Shown: piece after piece, positions 8,545-17,928 of the stretch
Numbering within the stretch: the first letter of the stretch is position 1
How the letters are laid out: the number at the start of each line of letters is the position of its first letter
NCBI GenBank assembly: GCA_030835125.1
Contig: JAUQWM010000045.1
Coordinates: forward strand, 100,826-164,825
Source of the DNA: Gemmatimonadaceae bacterium
Lineage (GTDB): Bacteria; Gemmatimonadota; Gemmatimonadetes; Gemmatimonadales; Gemmatimonadaceae
Reading direction: 5' to 3'
Length of the DNA: 64,000 nucleotides
The notes under the pieces: generated by a model
Database searches by the model: none
What the model was told of the DNA's origin: nothing
Seen by the model: the letters and a program-made list of their open reading frames with translations, nothing else
Program-made: the position numbers and the translations under genes

Positions 8545-9960
8545 ATGCGCCGAGCCATTGCAGCAATCGCACTTCTCGCGTTGTCGAGCACGCCGGCAGT
8601 CGCGCAGCAAACGAAGTGGGACTCCGTCGCGCGGAGCCTCTTCAAGCAACTCATCGAGATCAACACGACCGAGAGTTCCGGCAGCACCCTGCAGGCGGCG
8701 CAGGCGATGGCGGCGCGGCTCAAGGCGTTCGGCTTCCCGGACTCCGACGTCGTGGTCCTGGAGAACGCGCCGAAGAAGGGGAACCTGGTCGCCCGGCTGC
8801 GTGGACGGAACACGGGCAAGAAGCCGATCCTGCTCCTCTCACACATCGACGTCGTGGAGGCCAAAGCCGAGGACTGGACGCTGCCGCCGTTCCAGTTCAT
8901 CGAGCGCGACGGGGTCTTCTACGGCCGCGGTGTTGCGGACGACAAGGACGAAGGCGCGATCCACCTGGCGCTGATCATGCGCATGCGCGAAGAACGCTTC
9001 GTGCCCGATCGTGACATCATTGTCGCGCTCACGGCCGACGAGGAGGGCGGCGGTGCCAACGGCGTGAGCTGGCTTCTCCAGAATCACAAGGCACTGATCG
9101 ACGCCGAGTTCGCGTTCAACGAAGGCGGCGGCGGGCGCGTGCGGGGCAACGAGCCGCGCGACACGGCGAAGGTGTCGCACGACGTGCAGGCGAGCGAGAA
9201 GAAGTTCCTCAACTTCCGGTTCGAGGTCACGAATCCCGGGGGCCACAGCTCGGTGCCGCGGCCGGACAACGCGATCACGCAGCTGGCGATGGCGCTGACG
9301 AAGGTCAACCCGACCATCATGCCGGTGCGACTCAACGAGGTCACGCGTGCGTACTTCACCCGCCTCGCCGGCGTGGTGGAACACGAGACGCCGGCGATGG
9401 CGGCGGCGATGCGCGCGATCGTCGCCAACCCGAGCGACGCCGCGGCCGCCGCGACGCTCTCGGCCGACCCGCGCTACAACTCGCAGCTCCGGACGTCGTG
9501 CGTGGCCACGATGCTCGAGGGCGGCCATGCCACCAATGCGCTGCCCCAGCGGGCCCGCGCCAACGTGAACTGCCGGATCCTGCCTGACGAGACGCCGCAG
9601 CAGGTGCTGGCCGTGCTGCAGCGCGTGGTGGCCGACACGGGCGTGAAGGTCACGTTCCAGGGCTCGGCGACGAACTCACCGCCGTCGCCGCTCACGCCGG
9701 CGCTCATGGGCGAAATCGAGCGGGTGACGAAGGAAATGTGGCCCGGCGTGCCGGTGATCCCGACCATGAGCACCGGTGCCACCGACGGGCTGCGCCTTCG
9801 CAACGCCGGGATCCCCGTCTATGGTGTGTCCGGATTGTTCTATCCGGAGACCTTCGCCCACGGGATGAACGAGCGGATCCCGGTGCGGGCCTTCTACCAG
9901 GGGCTTGAGTTCATGTACCGGCTGGTGAAGGGCGTTGCGGGGGGTGGGAGGCCGATCAGC

Positions 9961-9963
<3 letters not shown>
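8545..9963 (+). CDS. Secreted M20-family metallopeptidase
   Basis: The 472-residue product has a signal peptide (MRRAIAAIALLALSSTPAVA, cleaved before QQT) and the complete dizinc M20 site. H100 and D102 lie in LLSHIDVV, D132-D133 in GRGVADDKDEG, E166-E167 in TADEEGGG, and the late H439 in FAHGMNE. The central NPGGHSSVPRPDNAI segment is the lid-domain signature. M20 enzymes cut small peptides or N-acyl amino acids; secretion suggests periplasmic scavenging of dipeptides. I chose the ATG at 8545 because in-frame starts further upstream lie inside the heptad repeat array and add no signal sequence. The TGA stop is itself the first three bases of another heptad array. Confidence 0.85.
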
Positions 9964-10037
<74 letters not shown>

Positions 10038-10050
10038 CTTAACCCCTCGC

Positions 10051-10509
10051 TTACGGCATCCGGGTTCCGCGCAGGCGGCCGCGCGTCACCGAGTCGGCGG
10101 TGGTCACCGCGTGCTGCGCGGTGAAGGTCCCGACGAGCATGCCGCCCTCGAGCCGGCCGACGGCGTGGGTGGTCATGTCCGGTCCCGCGGACTTCATCTT
10201 GTAGGGGCCGGCGTCGATCAGGATGCTGTCGGCATCGATCGCGGTGCGCACCGAGATCGGGGTGCCATCCGAGGGCGTCAGTGTCCAGTTCGAGCCGTCG
10301 GCGGTCGCATTCAACTCGTACGTGGCGATCACGCTGTCGCTCATGTCGCCCAGCAACTGGATCGACCAGCGACCGGCGAAGTCGGCGTAGGACAGGGGCG
10401 CGGGGACGGCCGCGGTCGCCGGGCTGTCGGCCATCATGGTGTCATCGTCATCCGCACGCGTGCAGGCGGCGACTGCGAGCACGGAAAGGAGCAGCATCGT
10501 CTTGCGCAT
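10051..10509 (-). CDS. Small hypothetical lipoprotein
   Basis: The 152-residue product starts MRKTMLLLSVLAVAACTRAD, a lipoprotein signal with the lipidated cysteine at position 16, followed by an acidic linker. A GGAGG ribosome site lies seven bases ahead of the ATG. The rest contains FAGRWSIQLLGDMSDSVIATYEL and repeated short beta strands ending in a GTFTAQH and RLRGTRMP segment. This resembles small lipocalin-like single-domain proteins that measure out as GRWS-initiated barrels. No family is recognised with confidence. It is convergent with the M20 peptidase gene across the hairpin at 9999-10037. Confidence 0.55.
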   Translation of the reverse strand: MRKTMLLLSVLAVAACTRADDDDTMMADSPATAAVPAPLSYADFAGRWSIQLLGDMSDSVIATYELNATADGSNWTLTPSDGTPISVRTAIDADSILIDAGPYKMKSAGPDMTTHAVGRLEGGMLVGTFTAQHAVTTADSVTRGRLRGTRMP

Positions 10510-10688
10510 CGGTGGCCTCCGGACATGAAGAGTCGAGATCTCCCTACCGGCGCACGATAGGACCGTGCCCACCGTGGGTGCCAATGAGCCCGCCGCACCG
10601 GCTCAGCCGTTAGGCAGTGACCTCCGTCACCAGGCCGGCGGCCACGACCGTGCCCCATGGACCAATGGGGTCTGACCCCACTGGTGCG

Positions 10689-11333
10689 TCAGGCATGGGC
10701 CAGCTTTCGCCGGGAGAGCGCGATGGCGAGGCCCTGGATCCCGCACCAGAGCGTCAGCGGATAGAACGCGATGCGCTCCATGCCGCCGAGCCCGATGCCG
10801 AGGTCGACCTCGCGCATGAAGAGGAGCGTGCCGGCGATACCGGTGAGGCCGAGGACGAGGGAGGTGACGGCGCGGCCGCGATACCGCGCCCATGCGGCCC
10901 AGCCCGCGAGCACCATGCCCGGGTTCCCGAGGGCAAGGATGCTGGCCGCGCCAGCGAAGTGCATCGCCGGGCCGGTGTCCGACGGCCAGAGGCCGACCAG
11001 CGCGTGACCGGGCGCGGTGAGCATGATCATGCCCAGCGCCAGCGTCATCGGGACCGTGGTCGGCCACGCCCTGCGTGCCAGCAGCGCACCGACCGGGATC
11101 AGGATGCCGTTGGCCGCGATCGACAGGTTCATCAGCCCGTGCAGCGGCGAACAGGCCACTTCGTAGCCCGGCGCGCGAACGAGCGGTCCGCAGGTCTCAC
11201 GGGCGAGGTCGCTGATCATGTTGTGCGCCAGGCTGAACGGGGTCGTCCATGCGGCCTGGACGATGCCCTGCACGACGAAGAACTGGAGGGCGAGGATCCA
11301 GGCCGCGGCGCCAAGGAGGGTCTTCCGATCCAT
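10689..11333 (-). CDS. DUF998 family integral membrane protein
   Basis: The 214-residue product has six hydrophobic segments and the DUF998 layout. The first helix is followed by HNMISDLARETCGPL, then a helix containing SPLHGLMNLSIAANGI, and a later ALVGLWPSDTG loop; the paired N-x-x-SDL-x motif and the G-x-x-P-x-D loop are family marks. The function of DUF998 proteins is unknown. The ATG at 11333 gives the normal start just before the first helix; a GTG at 11372 is possible but would add a hydrophilic leader. The gene is divergent from the PadR gene, and the promoter of that gene lies within the shared 120-base gap. Confidence 0.7.
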   Translation of the reverse strand: MDRKTLLGAAAWILALQFFVVQGIVQAAWTTPFSLAHNMISDLARETCGPLVRAPGYEVACSPLHGLMNLSIAANGILIPVGALLARRAWPTTVPMTLALGMIMLTAPGHALVGLWPSDTGPAMHFAGAASILALGNPGMVLAGWAAWARYRGRAVTSLVLGLTGIAGTLLFMREVDLGIGLGGMERIAFYPLTLWCGIQGLAIALSRRKLAHA

Positions 11334-11384
11334 TGCGTCATGGTACGGCGCATCATCCCGGGGTGCCAGCACCCCCAGGCGCGG

Positions 11385-11432
11385 TTGACAGCGGGCGAGG
11401 TGATATATAGATGTCTGTATATGAAGACATCT
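11385..11432 (+). promoter_or_regulatory. padR promoter with overlapping PadR-type operator
   Basis: A perfect TTGACA at 11385-11390 is followed after 17 bases by TAGATG at 11408-11413, giving a sigma-70-like promoter. An inverted repeat overlaps the -10 box and expected start site: AGATGTC at 11409-11415 and GACATCT at 11426-11432, ten bases apart. It contains ATGT and ACAT half-sites, the arrangement recognised by PadR regulators. The regulator encoded just downstream therefore probably represses its own operon. Confidence 0.75.
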
Positions 11433-11452
11433 GTGGCTCTGGTGTCCGGTTC

Positions 11453-11791
11453 ATGAGCGCTGCCGCGCCGCGCAAGGATGCCCTTGCCGGAACGCTGGAC
11501 ATGCTGGTTCTCCGCACCCTCACGCTCGGACAGGCGCATGGATACGCGATTGCCCGTCACATCGAGCGGTTGTCGGAGGACGTCCTGCGCGTCGAGCACG
11601 GGTCCCTCTATCCGGCGCTCGACCGATTGTTGAAGCAGGGATGGGTCACCGCGCGCTGGGGCAGCAGTCCGACGGGTCGGCGGGCGAGGTACTACACCAT
11701 CACCGCCTCGGGCCGCCGGCAACTGGCCGATCGGGAAGCCGACCATGAGCGCATCTCGCTGGCGATTGCCCGCGTCATGGGCCGCGCCTGA
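11453..11791 (+). CDS. PadR family transcriptional regulator
   Basis: The 112-residue product has the PadR winged helix: ALAGTLDMLVLRTLTLGQAH, then GYAIARHIE, then VEHGSLYPALDRLLKQGWVT and the wing GRRARYYTITASGRRQLA. PadR proteins are repressors that often respond to small molecules and commonly sit upstream of ADOP-type ABC permeases, as here. I chose the ATG at 11453. The ATG at 11411 overlaps the -10 box and operator, so it cannot be on the transcript if that promoter is right. The permease gene follows after 28 bases, so the two are one operon. Confidence 0.85.
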   Translation: MSAAAPRKDALAGTLDMLVLRTLTLGQAHGYAIARHIERLSEDVLRVEHGSLYPALDRLLKQGWVTARWGSSPTGRRARYYTITASGRRQLADREADHERISLAIARVMGRA

Positions 11792-11819
11792 ACCCGGCAC
11801 CACCTGAAGGGGGACACCT

Positions 11820-14495
11820 GTGTCCTGGATCGATGCGGTACGCCATCGCCTGCGGGTCCTCCTCGACCGGCCCGGCATGGAGTCGGACATGGAGGAAGAG
11901 ATGCGCTTCCACCTCTCCCTCGATGCAATGCAATCCGGGCTGCCGTCGCCCGCGGATGACCGGCACGCGCGTCAGCGGTTCGGGAACGTCACGATGATCC
12001 GCGAGGACCGACGGCGTGCTTCGGGACTGTCAACGCTCGATCGCCTCCGGCAGGATGCGGTCTACGCAAGGCGGCAGTTGCTCAGGGCACCGGGGTTCAC
12101 TGCCGCGGTGGTCCTCACTCTCGCGCTGGGCGTTGGCGCCAATGCCACGATGTTCGCCCTCGTCGACCGCCTGATGCTGCGCCCGCCAGCCGGGGTCGGT
12201 GACCCGGATCGGGTGGTCGAGTTCCGGTCGGTGCGGGCCTTGCGGAGCGGATTCGACAGCAGCAGCTCGTTCTCATTCCCGTCGTACGTCGAGTTCCGGG
12301 GCATGACCGACGTGTTCGACCATGTCACCGCGGTCCGGGGTCCAGCCGATGTCGCGGTCGACCTTGGATCCTCGGCGTCAACGGCGCGCGGCTCACAGGT
12401 GGCAGACCAGTACTTCGAGACACTGGGGGTGTCTCCGGCACGAGGCCGTTTCTTCTCGATCGAGGAGACGCGCGAGCCCGTTGGTCGGCCCGTGGCCGTG
12501 GTGTCGCACGAGTACTGGCAATCGCACTGGGCCGGCGCCGCCAATGTCGTTGGACAGACGATCAGGTTGCAGGGCCATCCGTACACGGTCATCGGCGTTG
12601 CGCCGCGAGGGTTCGGCGGGCACGCCCTCGATGCCACTGACATCTGGTTTCCCCTTGCCGCCGCGGCAACGGTGGGAGGCGGGCGAGCTGACTGGGCCAC
12701 CCAGCGGGGCTCGCGCTTCTACAGGGTAATCGCCAGACTCCGGCCCGGTGTTGCGATGCAGCGCGCGGCTGCGAGGATCTCCACGGGATGGACCGCCTGG
12801 AACATCAGGCCGGAGCGGACCAACCTGGAGCCGGCGCGCGCCTACTTCGCGTCGCTCATTCCCGCGCGCAATACCGACCGACCCGAGTATCGCGTCGCGA
12901 CCCTGTTGGCGGCAGTGTCCGGGCTGCTGCTGCTGATCACCTGCGCCAACGTGGCGAACCTCCTGCTGGCGCGCGCCCTGACGCGTCGACGCGAGATCGC
13001 GGTGCGCCTCGCCCTGGGCGTATCCAGGGGTCGGCTGGCTTCGCTCCTCCTCACTGATGCCGTGCTGCTGGCCCTGCTGGGAGGGTTCGGTGCCCTTCTC
13101 GTGGCGCATTGGGGCACGCCGCTGGTGCGGTCGGTCCTTCTCGCCGGCACGGTGACGACCGCGTGGCCGATCGACGGTCGACTGGTGCTGTTCACGCTCG
13201 CCATCGCGATGATCGCCGGCGTGCTGGCCGGTATCGTTCCCGCCGTGCAGGCGAGCCGACCATCGCTCCTGCTGACGCTCCGCCAAGGGGCCCGCGCGGG
13301 AACGGTTCACCGGTCACGTACCCGGATGGCGCTCCTGATCTCGCAGGGTGCGTTATCCGTGGCGCTCCTGGCCGGGACCGGACTCTTCATCCGCAGCCTC
13401 CAGCGTCTCGGCGCCCAGCACCTTGGCCTGGACCTGGACAAGGTGGTGGTGGCGGATTTTGCCGTGAATCGCACGCCGTACTCCACCGAGCGCGTGCGCG
13501 AGGTATACCGCGAAATGCAGGCGCGAGCACGGCTCCTCCCCGGGGTGGAGAGCGCGAGCCTTTCAGTCGGCGTCCCCTTCGAAGGCCAGTACTCCTTCCC
13601 CCTCATCATCCCGGGCCATGACTCGATTCCGGGGATGGAACGCGGACACGCGCCATTCCTCTATGCGGTCACCCCCGAGTACCTGACAACGATGGGGACA
13701 CGCGTCCTGACCGGTCGCGGCCTGTCGGAAGCGGACGTCGGCGGGCCGGCGGTCGCGGTCGTGAATGCCACGATGGCTCGGCTCATCTGGCCTCGAGGCA
13801 ATGCCATCGACCAGTGCTTCAAGATCGCGTTGCGATCGCCGACGGCCGATTGCATCCGGGTGATCGGCATCGCCGAGGACGCACGCCGTGACGGTGTCCT
13901 CGAGGCGACGGCATCGCCCCAGTACTACATCCCGCTGGAGCAGGCGCCGCCGCCGATGACGGAAATTGCGCTTCTGGTGCGGGTGCACGATCCCGGGCGA
14001 GTCCGCGCCGCGCTGCACGCGGCGGTCCAAGGCCTCCGCGACGACCTTCCGTACGTGAAGGTCCGCTCGCTGCGCGACGTCGTGGCGCCGGAACTGCGGC
14101 CCTGGCGCTTCGGGATGGCGATGTTCGCGCTCTTCGGCGGGCTGGCACTGGTGGTGTCCGCCCTCGGCACCTACAGCGTGATGCAGTTCAGCGTCACCCA
14201 GCGGACCAGGGAAATCGGGATCCGGATGGCGTTAGGCGCCGGGCGCGCAGACGTGATGCGGATGGTGACGACCGAGGGCGTGCGGCTCGCCGCGGTGGCT
14301 GCGGCGGCCGGGCTTGTCCTCGCGCTGGCCTCAGGGGGGGCCGTTGCGGGGCTGCTCTTCCAGACCTCGCCACGCGACCCGGTGGTTCTGGGAACGGTCG
14401 TTCTGGTGCTCCTGCTCGCGGCCGTCGCGGCGACGCTGACGCCCGCCTGGCGGGCCACGCGAACCGATCCCATCGACGCCCTGCGCGCGGAGTGA
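11820..14495 (+). CDS. ADOP-type ABC transporter permease (FtsX/MacB-like)
   Basis: The 891-residue product starts from a GTG and has the layout of acidobacterial-type duplicated orphan permeases. A short N-terminal prefix domain (MEEEMRFHLSLDA, RQRFGN) comes first. A first membrane helix with LTLALGVGANATMFALVD and a MacB-like periplasmic domain follow. Then comes an FtsX core around residues 365-470 (LLITCANVANLLLARALTRR), a second periplasmic domain, and a second FtsX core at the C-terminus (SVTQRTREIGIRMALGAGRA). No ATPase gene is adjacent, which is normal for these orphan permeases. They resemble MacB efflux and lipoprotein-release permeases, but the substrate is unknown. Expression is probably controlled by the PadR protein upstream. 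Confidence 0.85.
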   Translation: MSWIDAVRHRLRVLLDRPGMESDMEEEMRFHLSLDAMQSGLPSPADDRHARQRFGNVTMIREDRRRASGLSTLDRLRQDAVYARRQLLRAPGFTAAVVLTLALGVGANATMFALVDRLMLRPPAGVGDPDRVVEFRSVRALRSGFDSSSSFSFPSYVEFRGMTDVFDHVTAVRGPADVAVDLGSSASTARGSQVADQYFETLGVSPARGRFFSIEETREPVGRPVAVVSHEYWQSHWAGAANVVGQTIRLQGHPYTVIGVAPRGFGGHALDATDIWFPLAAAATVGGGRADWATQRGSRFYRVIARLRPGVAMQRAAARISTGWTAWNIRPERTNLEPARAYFASLIPARNTDRPEYRVATLLAAVSGLLLLITCANVANLLLARALTRRREIAVRLALGVSRGRLASLLLTDAVLLALLGGFGALLVAHWGTPLVRSVLLAGTVTTAWPIDGRLVLFTLAIAMIAGVLAGIVPAVQASRPSLLLTLRQGARAGTVHRSRTRMALLISQGALSVALLAGTGLFIRSLQRLGAQHLGLDLDKVVVADFAVNRTPYSTERVREVYREMQARARLLPGVESASLSVGVPFEGQYSFPLIIPGHDSIPGMERGHAPFLYAVTPEYLTTMGTRVLTGRGLSEADVGGPAVAVVNATMARLIWPRGNAIDQCFKIALRSPTADCIRVIGIAEDARRDGVLEATASPQYYIPLEQAPPPMTEIALLVRVHDPGRVRAALHAAVQGLRDDLPYVKVRSLRDVVAPELRPWRFGMAMFALFGGLALVVSALGTYSVMQFSVTQRTREIGIRMALGAGRADVMRMVTTEGVRLAAVAAAAGLVLALASGGAVAGLLFQTSPRDPVVLGTVVLVLLLAAVAATLTPAWRATRTDPIDALRAE

Positions 14496-14527
14496 GGTCC
14501 GGAGCGCGCCGCGACGCTCCGGGCGAC

Positions 14528-15389
14528 TCACATGAGCGCCGCCCCGATGCACCCGGCGGTGATCAGTGCCGCACCCAGCGCGCGGGAGGGCGTGAGCGAT
14601 TCGCCGAGCAGCCTCCATCCGAGCCCCACGCCGATGGGGATGCTCAGTTGCCGGACTGCGAGCACCTGCGTCGCCATGCCGTCCCTGAGCGCGAGGAGGA
14701 TCAGGTAGTAGGCGCCGGCGTTCAGGAGGCCGATCATGACGATCGAGACCGGATGCGCCCTCCACTGTCCACGGACCTCGGCGCGCGGCGTGCGTGCCAG
14801 GGTCGCGGCAAACCACAGCGCCAGCAGCAGCGTGTAACCATAGAAGTACAGGAAGGGATTGAGGAACCCGACCGAGTACTTGTCCCAGACGGTGTATCCG
14901 GCGGTCGCTGCCGCCGCCACCAGCGCGAGCCCGATCGCGGCCGACCGGAGGTGGCGGGTCATCTCGCGAACCGAGCCGCGGTCGAGGGTCCGCAATGGCA
15001 GGAGCAGGATGCCTCCGACGATGAGCGCCAGCGAGAGCCAGCCCCGCGGGCCGGGTCGCTCCCCGAAGGCGAGGAAGCCCAGCAGCGGCAGGAAGAGAAA
15101 GACGCCGCCGCGCGCCACCGGGTAGACGAGCGAGAGGTCGGCGCGACGATAGGCGGCGGCGAGCGCCGCGTAATTCGCCAGGGCAAGCCCCGTCGCGACG
15201 GTGACCGCCATCGCGAAGCGCCCATCGAGGTCCATGCCTGACGAGCGCCAGAGGACGGCCGCGATGGGCAGCAGCAGCGCGGCTTCGGCGACCTTGCTGA
15301 GCGCGAGCACGGTGTTGCTTCCCCCGGCGCGCCGGAGCAGGAAATTCCAGGTGGCGTGCAGGGCCGCCGAGAGAACCACCGCTAGCATG
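14528..15389 (-). CDS. EamA/DMT family transporter
   Basis: The 286-residue product is a ten-helix drug/metabolite transporter with two EamA halves. The first starts MLAVVLSAALHATWNFLLRR, with the usual A-x-x-A-x-x-W start and a YPVARGGVFLFLPLLGFLAF segment. The second begins around residue 140 after MTRHLRSAAIGLALVAAAAT. The last helix has LGAALITAGCIGAALM. EamA proteins move amino acids, nucleotides or drugs across the inner membrane, and the substrate cannot be read from sequence. The start at 15389 is the ATG at the first helix; a longer upstream reading is non-membrane and probably not translated. The gene is only 39 bases from the ADOP permease gene, convergent with it. Confidence 0.8.
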
Positions 15390-15413
15390 TCGTGACGCTG
15401 CGTGCGCTGGTGG

Positions 15414-16256
15414 TCAGCGGCCCGACAGGCGTGCCCGTCCCCGGGCAAGTTGCCGCCGGCGCCACGCTTCCCAGACATTCGCGACGAGGACGCCCGCGAG
15501 CAGGAAGTACGCCGCGCCGACCAGCGCGAACACCGCGTAGCTCGCGACCCCGGCGATCACTCCGTACACCAGCTGGTCGCGCCGCTTGGGCGGCGACGTC
15601 GGCGGATCGGTCACCATGAAGAAGGCGAAGAAAAGCGCGGCATGGAGGTCCGGCGCCCGATAGAGCTCCGCCACGCGCGCGGGGTCGCCGATGAACGCCG
15701 ACAGCGTGATTGCCAGGTAATAGGTCCCCAGGAACGACAGGACCACCGGGATCTTGTTGACGCGCGCGCTGATGAACACACCGGTCGCGAACAGCAGCAC
15801 GAGGGCCGCCGGAAGTTCGGGAAGCGCGCCCCACCAGCTCTGGCCCGTGTTGAAGGCATGGAACGTCAGGACGAGCGCGAGTGCCGCCGGGTTGAAGACA
15901 TTCGCCGACCGCCCGCGTATCGCATACTTGCTCACCACCGCGAGGCCGCTGGCCAGCGCCGCCAGGTGCCAGGGCTCGTACGGCGTCAGGATCATGGCGA
16001 TGATGAGCCCGGTGATCAGCGCCCCGTCGGGAAACAGCCACTCGCCCTTGCGAAACCGCAGGATCGGCGCGTCGACGAACGCCGCGACGAGCAGGGCGGC
16101 CGCCAGGCCGGGCGCGACCCGTGCCAAGCCCTCACCGGCAGCGCCAACGGCAGCCAGGATCGCCAGCACGACCAGCACCAGCCCCTTCGGCGTGCGGAGG
16201 TACCGTCGCACGATCACGCCAGGCGGTCGCGGCGCCGCGATGACACCGCCGCTCAC
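15414..16256 (-). CDS. RnfD/NqrB-like flavin electron-transfer membrane protein
   Basis: The 280-residue polytopic protein has RnfD/NqrB marks. FPDGALITGLIIAMIL is a membrane helix typical of the family. KYAIRGRSANVFNPAALALV matches the KY-x-x-x-x-x-x-x-x-FNP-A motif, and FMVTDPPTSPPKRRDQLVYG matches the FM-x-TDP-x-TSP motif near the flavin site. RnfD and NqrB subunits carry FMN and take part in ion-pumping electron transfer, but no other Rnf or Nqr subunit is visible here. The GTG start at 16256 overlaps the stop of the upstream apbE gene by four bases (GTGA), indicating translational coupling. A minimal flavin relay with the two upstream genes is the most economical reading. Confidence 0.75.
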   Translation of the reverse strand: MSGGVIAAPRPPGVIVRRYLRTPKGLVLVVLAILAAVGAAGEGLARVAPGLAAALLVAAFVDAPILRFRKGEWLFPDGALITGLIIAMILTPYEPWHLAALASGLAVVSKYAIRGRSANVFNPAALALVLTFHAFNTGQSWWGALPELPAALVLLFATGVFISARVNKIPVVLSFLGTYYLAITLSAFIGDPARVAELYRAPDLHAALFFAFFMVTDPPTSPPKRRDQLVYGVIAGVASYAVFALVGAAYFLLAGVLVANVWEAWRRRQLARGRARLSGR

Positions 16257-17167
16257 GAGGTGAACCCTGGCGTGGCCAACCGCTCCATCGTGGACGTGAT
16301 GAGCATTCCCTCGACGGCATGACGCTGAATCAGGGCGAGTCCATCGACAGGCCCGAGCGCGAATGCCGCGGTCGCCAGTCCATCCGCCACCATGGCGGAT
16401 GCCGCCCGGACGGTTACGCTTGCCACGCCAGAGGCGGTCTCGCCGGCCCGTGCGTCAAGGATATGGTGAGCGACTGATTCGCCAGGCGCCGTGCGTTCGT
16501 AGTCACCGGACGTGCACACGGCGGCATCCGAGACGCGCAACGTCTCGATGAGCTGCCCGGGCTCTCGTGGGTGCCTGACGCCGACCGACCACGGTCGGCC
16601 TTCGGCGTTCCGGCCGCCGAGGTAGAGATCGCCTCCAGCGTCGATCGCGAAATCGCGGAAGCGCAGGAGTTCGCGGGCCGCAAGGTCCACGGCCATCCCC
16701 TTGGCGACTGCGCCAAGATCGAGCGTCAGTGGGGCCCGCAGCGTCACCGACTGCGACGCCTCATCGAGCATCACGTCCCGGTAGCAGGTTTCGCGGGAAG
16801 ACGCTCCGGTGCGCCGGAGCGTCCCGCTGCGGTACTCACGGTTGAAGCCGCGTTCCTCCATGCGCCGTCCCACGGTCGGATCGAAGGCGCCATCGCTCTC
16901 CACGGCCAGCGCGAGTGCGAACCGGAGCAGTTCGAACATCATGGGACTGACCGCCACCGGCACCCCCGTCTGGGCGGAGAGCCGACTGAGTTCGCTCGCG
17001 GGGTCGAAGCGGCTGCAACGGTCGTTCGTTTCCCGAAACCAGGCCAGGGCGCGCGCCACGCCATCCTGTCGTTCCCGCCGATCGAGGGGGGTGGTGTCGT
17101 GGCCAACCACGTGGATGGTGACGACCGTCCCCATGACCGCGATGCTCTCGACCAGCGAGTCACTCAC
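16253..17167 (-). CDS. apbE: ApbE-type FAD:protein FMN transferase
   Basis: The product of 304 residues carries the ApbE fold and its conserved motifs. These are DLGAVAKGMAVDLAARELL (the DLG-x-x-AKG-x-x-VD nucleotide loop), AIDAGGDLYLGG, VCTSGDYER and HHILDARAGE. ApbE transfers FMN from FAD to a threonine in S(T)GAT(S)-type motifs of partner flavoproteins. I chose the GTG at 17165-17167, which overlaps the TGA of the upstream FMN-binding gene as GTGA. No signal peptide or lipobox is present from this start, so the site of action is uncertain; an older start upstream would run through the neighbouring gene. The neighbours supply both likely acceptors. Confidence 0.88.
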   Translation of the reverse strand: MSDSLVESIAVMGTVVTIHVVGHDTTPLDRRERQDGVARALAWFRETNDRCSRFDPASELSRLSAQTGVPVAVSPMMFELLRFALALAVESDGAFDPTVGRRMEERGFNREYRSGTLRRTGASSRETCYRDVMLDEASQSVTLRAPLTLDLGAVAKGMAVDLAARELLRFRDFAIDAGGDLYLGGRNAEGRPWSVGVRHPREPGQLIETLRVSDAAVCTSGDYERTAPGESVAHHILDARAGETASGVASVTVRAASAMVADGLATAAFALGPVDGLALIQRHAVEGMLITSTMERLATPGFTS

Positions 17168-17928
17168 TTCGCCTTGGAGAGTGCTTCCACGACGGCATAG
17201 TAGAACGCGTTCGTGCTCTGCGTGGCCCCCGAGACGTAGTCGGTTTCGGGGCTCTGGCGAGCGACGACCTGGCCGGGCAGCGCCGAGATCCAGGAGCAGG
17301 AGTATCGCGTGAGGCACTGGGCCACCCAGGCCCCGGCGATGTGCCCGTCCTTGATTTCGATGCCGGCCTGGATATCGCCGTGCCGCGACGTTCCCCAGCC
17401 GAAGTACTGCCCATCGCGGTAGGGGCCGCGTGTCGCGGCGGAGTCGGCGGCGGCCACGGAGTCCACCCCCGTGACGGGCGCGGGCGGTGAGGCCTCCTTC
17501 GCCGGCATCACCGGCGTGGAGTCGGCGGCGGAGGTCCTGGACTCCGCGGAGTCGGCGGCGACCACCAAATTCGCGGGTGCCTTGTTGTCCGTGGGTGATG
17601 GAGGCGAATTCGCGTCGACCGGCGGTCCTGCGTGCGCGGAGTGCGCGGCGGTCCCGGACGTTGCGACGGCATTGGCCGGCGGTGCCACGGTTACGGCGGC
17701 GGATGGCGCGTCAGCAGCGGGTGCCATCGCCGATGGTGGCCGCCGGGCCGCGGCTTCGGCTTCCGCGAACCGAATCGCGGCGCCGCGGGTGCGGACGTAT
17801 CCCGCGGCGTAAACGGTCAGGACCGCCGCGGTCCCGATCGCCACGAGGTTGTTCATCACGAGGGAGCGCGTGGTCATCCCGCTGCGTGCAGGGAACTCAC
17901 CATCATCGCCTCGTTCATTCGACGCCAC
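17164..17928 (-). CDS. Membrane-anchored FMN-binding domain protein
   Basis: The 254-residue product has an N-terminal membrane segment (NNLVAIGTAAVLTVYAAGYV), then a long Ala/Pro/Ser-rich linker of about 110 residues. A C-terminal FMN-binding domain follows (RDGQYFGWGTSRHGDIQAGI, then AQCLTRYSCSWISALPGQVV, then YVSGATQSTNAFYYAVVEAL). The SGATQST motif supplies the threonine that ApbE modifies with FMN. The anchor and long linker suggest a tethered, mobile flavin domain on the outer face of the inner membrane. The gene is first in the operon with apbE and the RnfD-like gene. The start is uncertain: GTG at 17928 or a later ATG 17 codons in. Confidence 0.85.
   Translation of the reverse strand: MASNERGDDGEFPARSGMTTRSLVMNNLVAIGTAAVLTVYAAGYVRTRGAAIRFAEAEAAARRPPSAMAPAADAPSAAVTVAPPANAVATSGTAAHSAHAGPPVDANSPPSPTDNKAPANLVVAADSAESRTSAADSTPVMPAKEASPPAPVTGVDSVAAADSAATRGPYRDGQYFGWGTSRHGDIQAGIEIKDGHIAGAWVAQCLTRYSCSWISALPGQVVARQSPETDYVSGATQSTNAFYYAVVEALSKAK

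Noticed and set aside
6801..8900. A 699-residue version of the outer-membrane protein starting far upstream
   Set aside because: The upstream part runs through the divergent promoter region and the heptad repeat and overlaps the start of the M20 gene on the other strand; the ATG at 8288 gives a signal peptide and a ribosome site.
12062..12700. A 212-residue frame on the - strand within the ADOP permease gene
   Set aside because: It lies wholly inside the coding sequence of the permease, has no start context and no family pattern.
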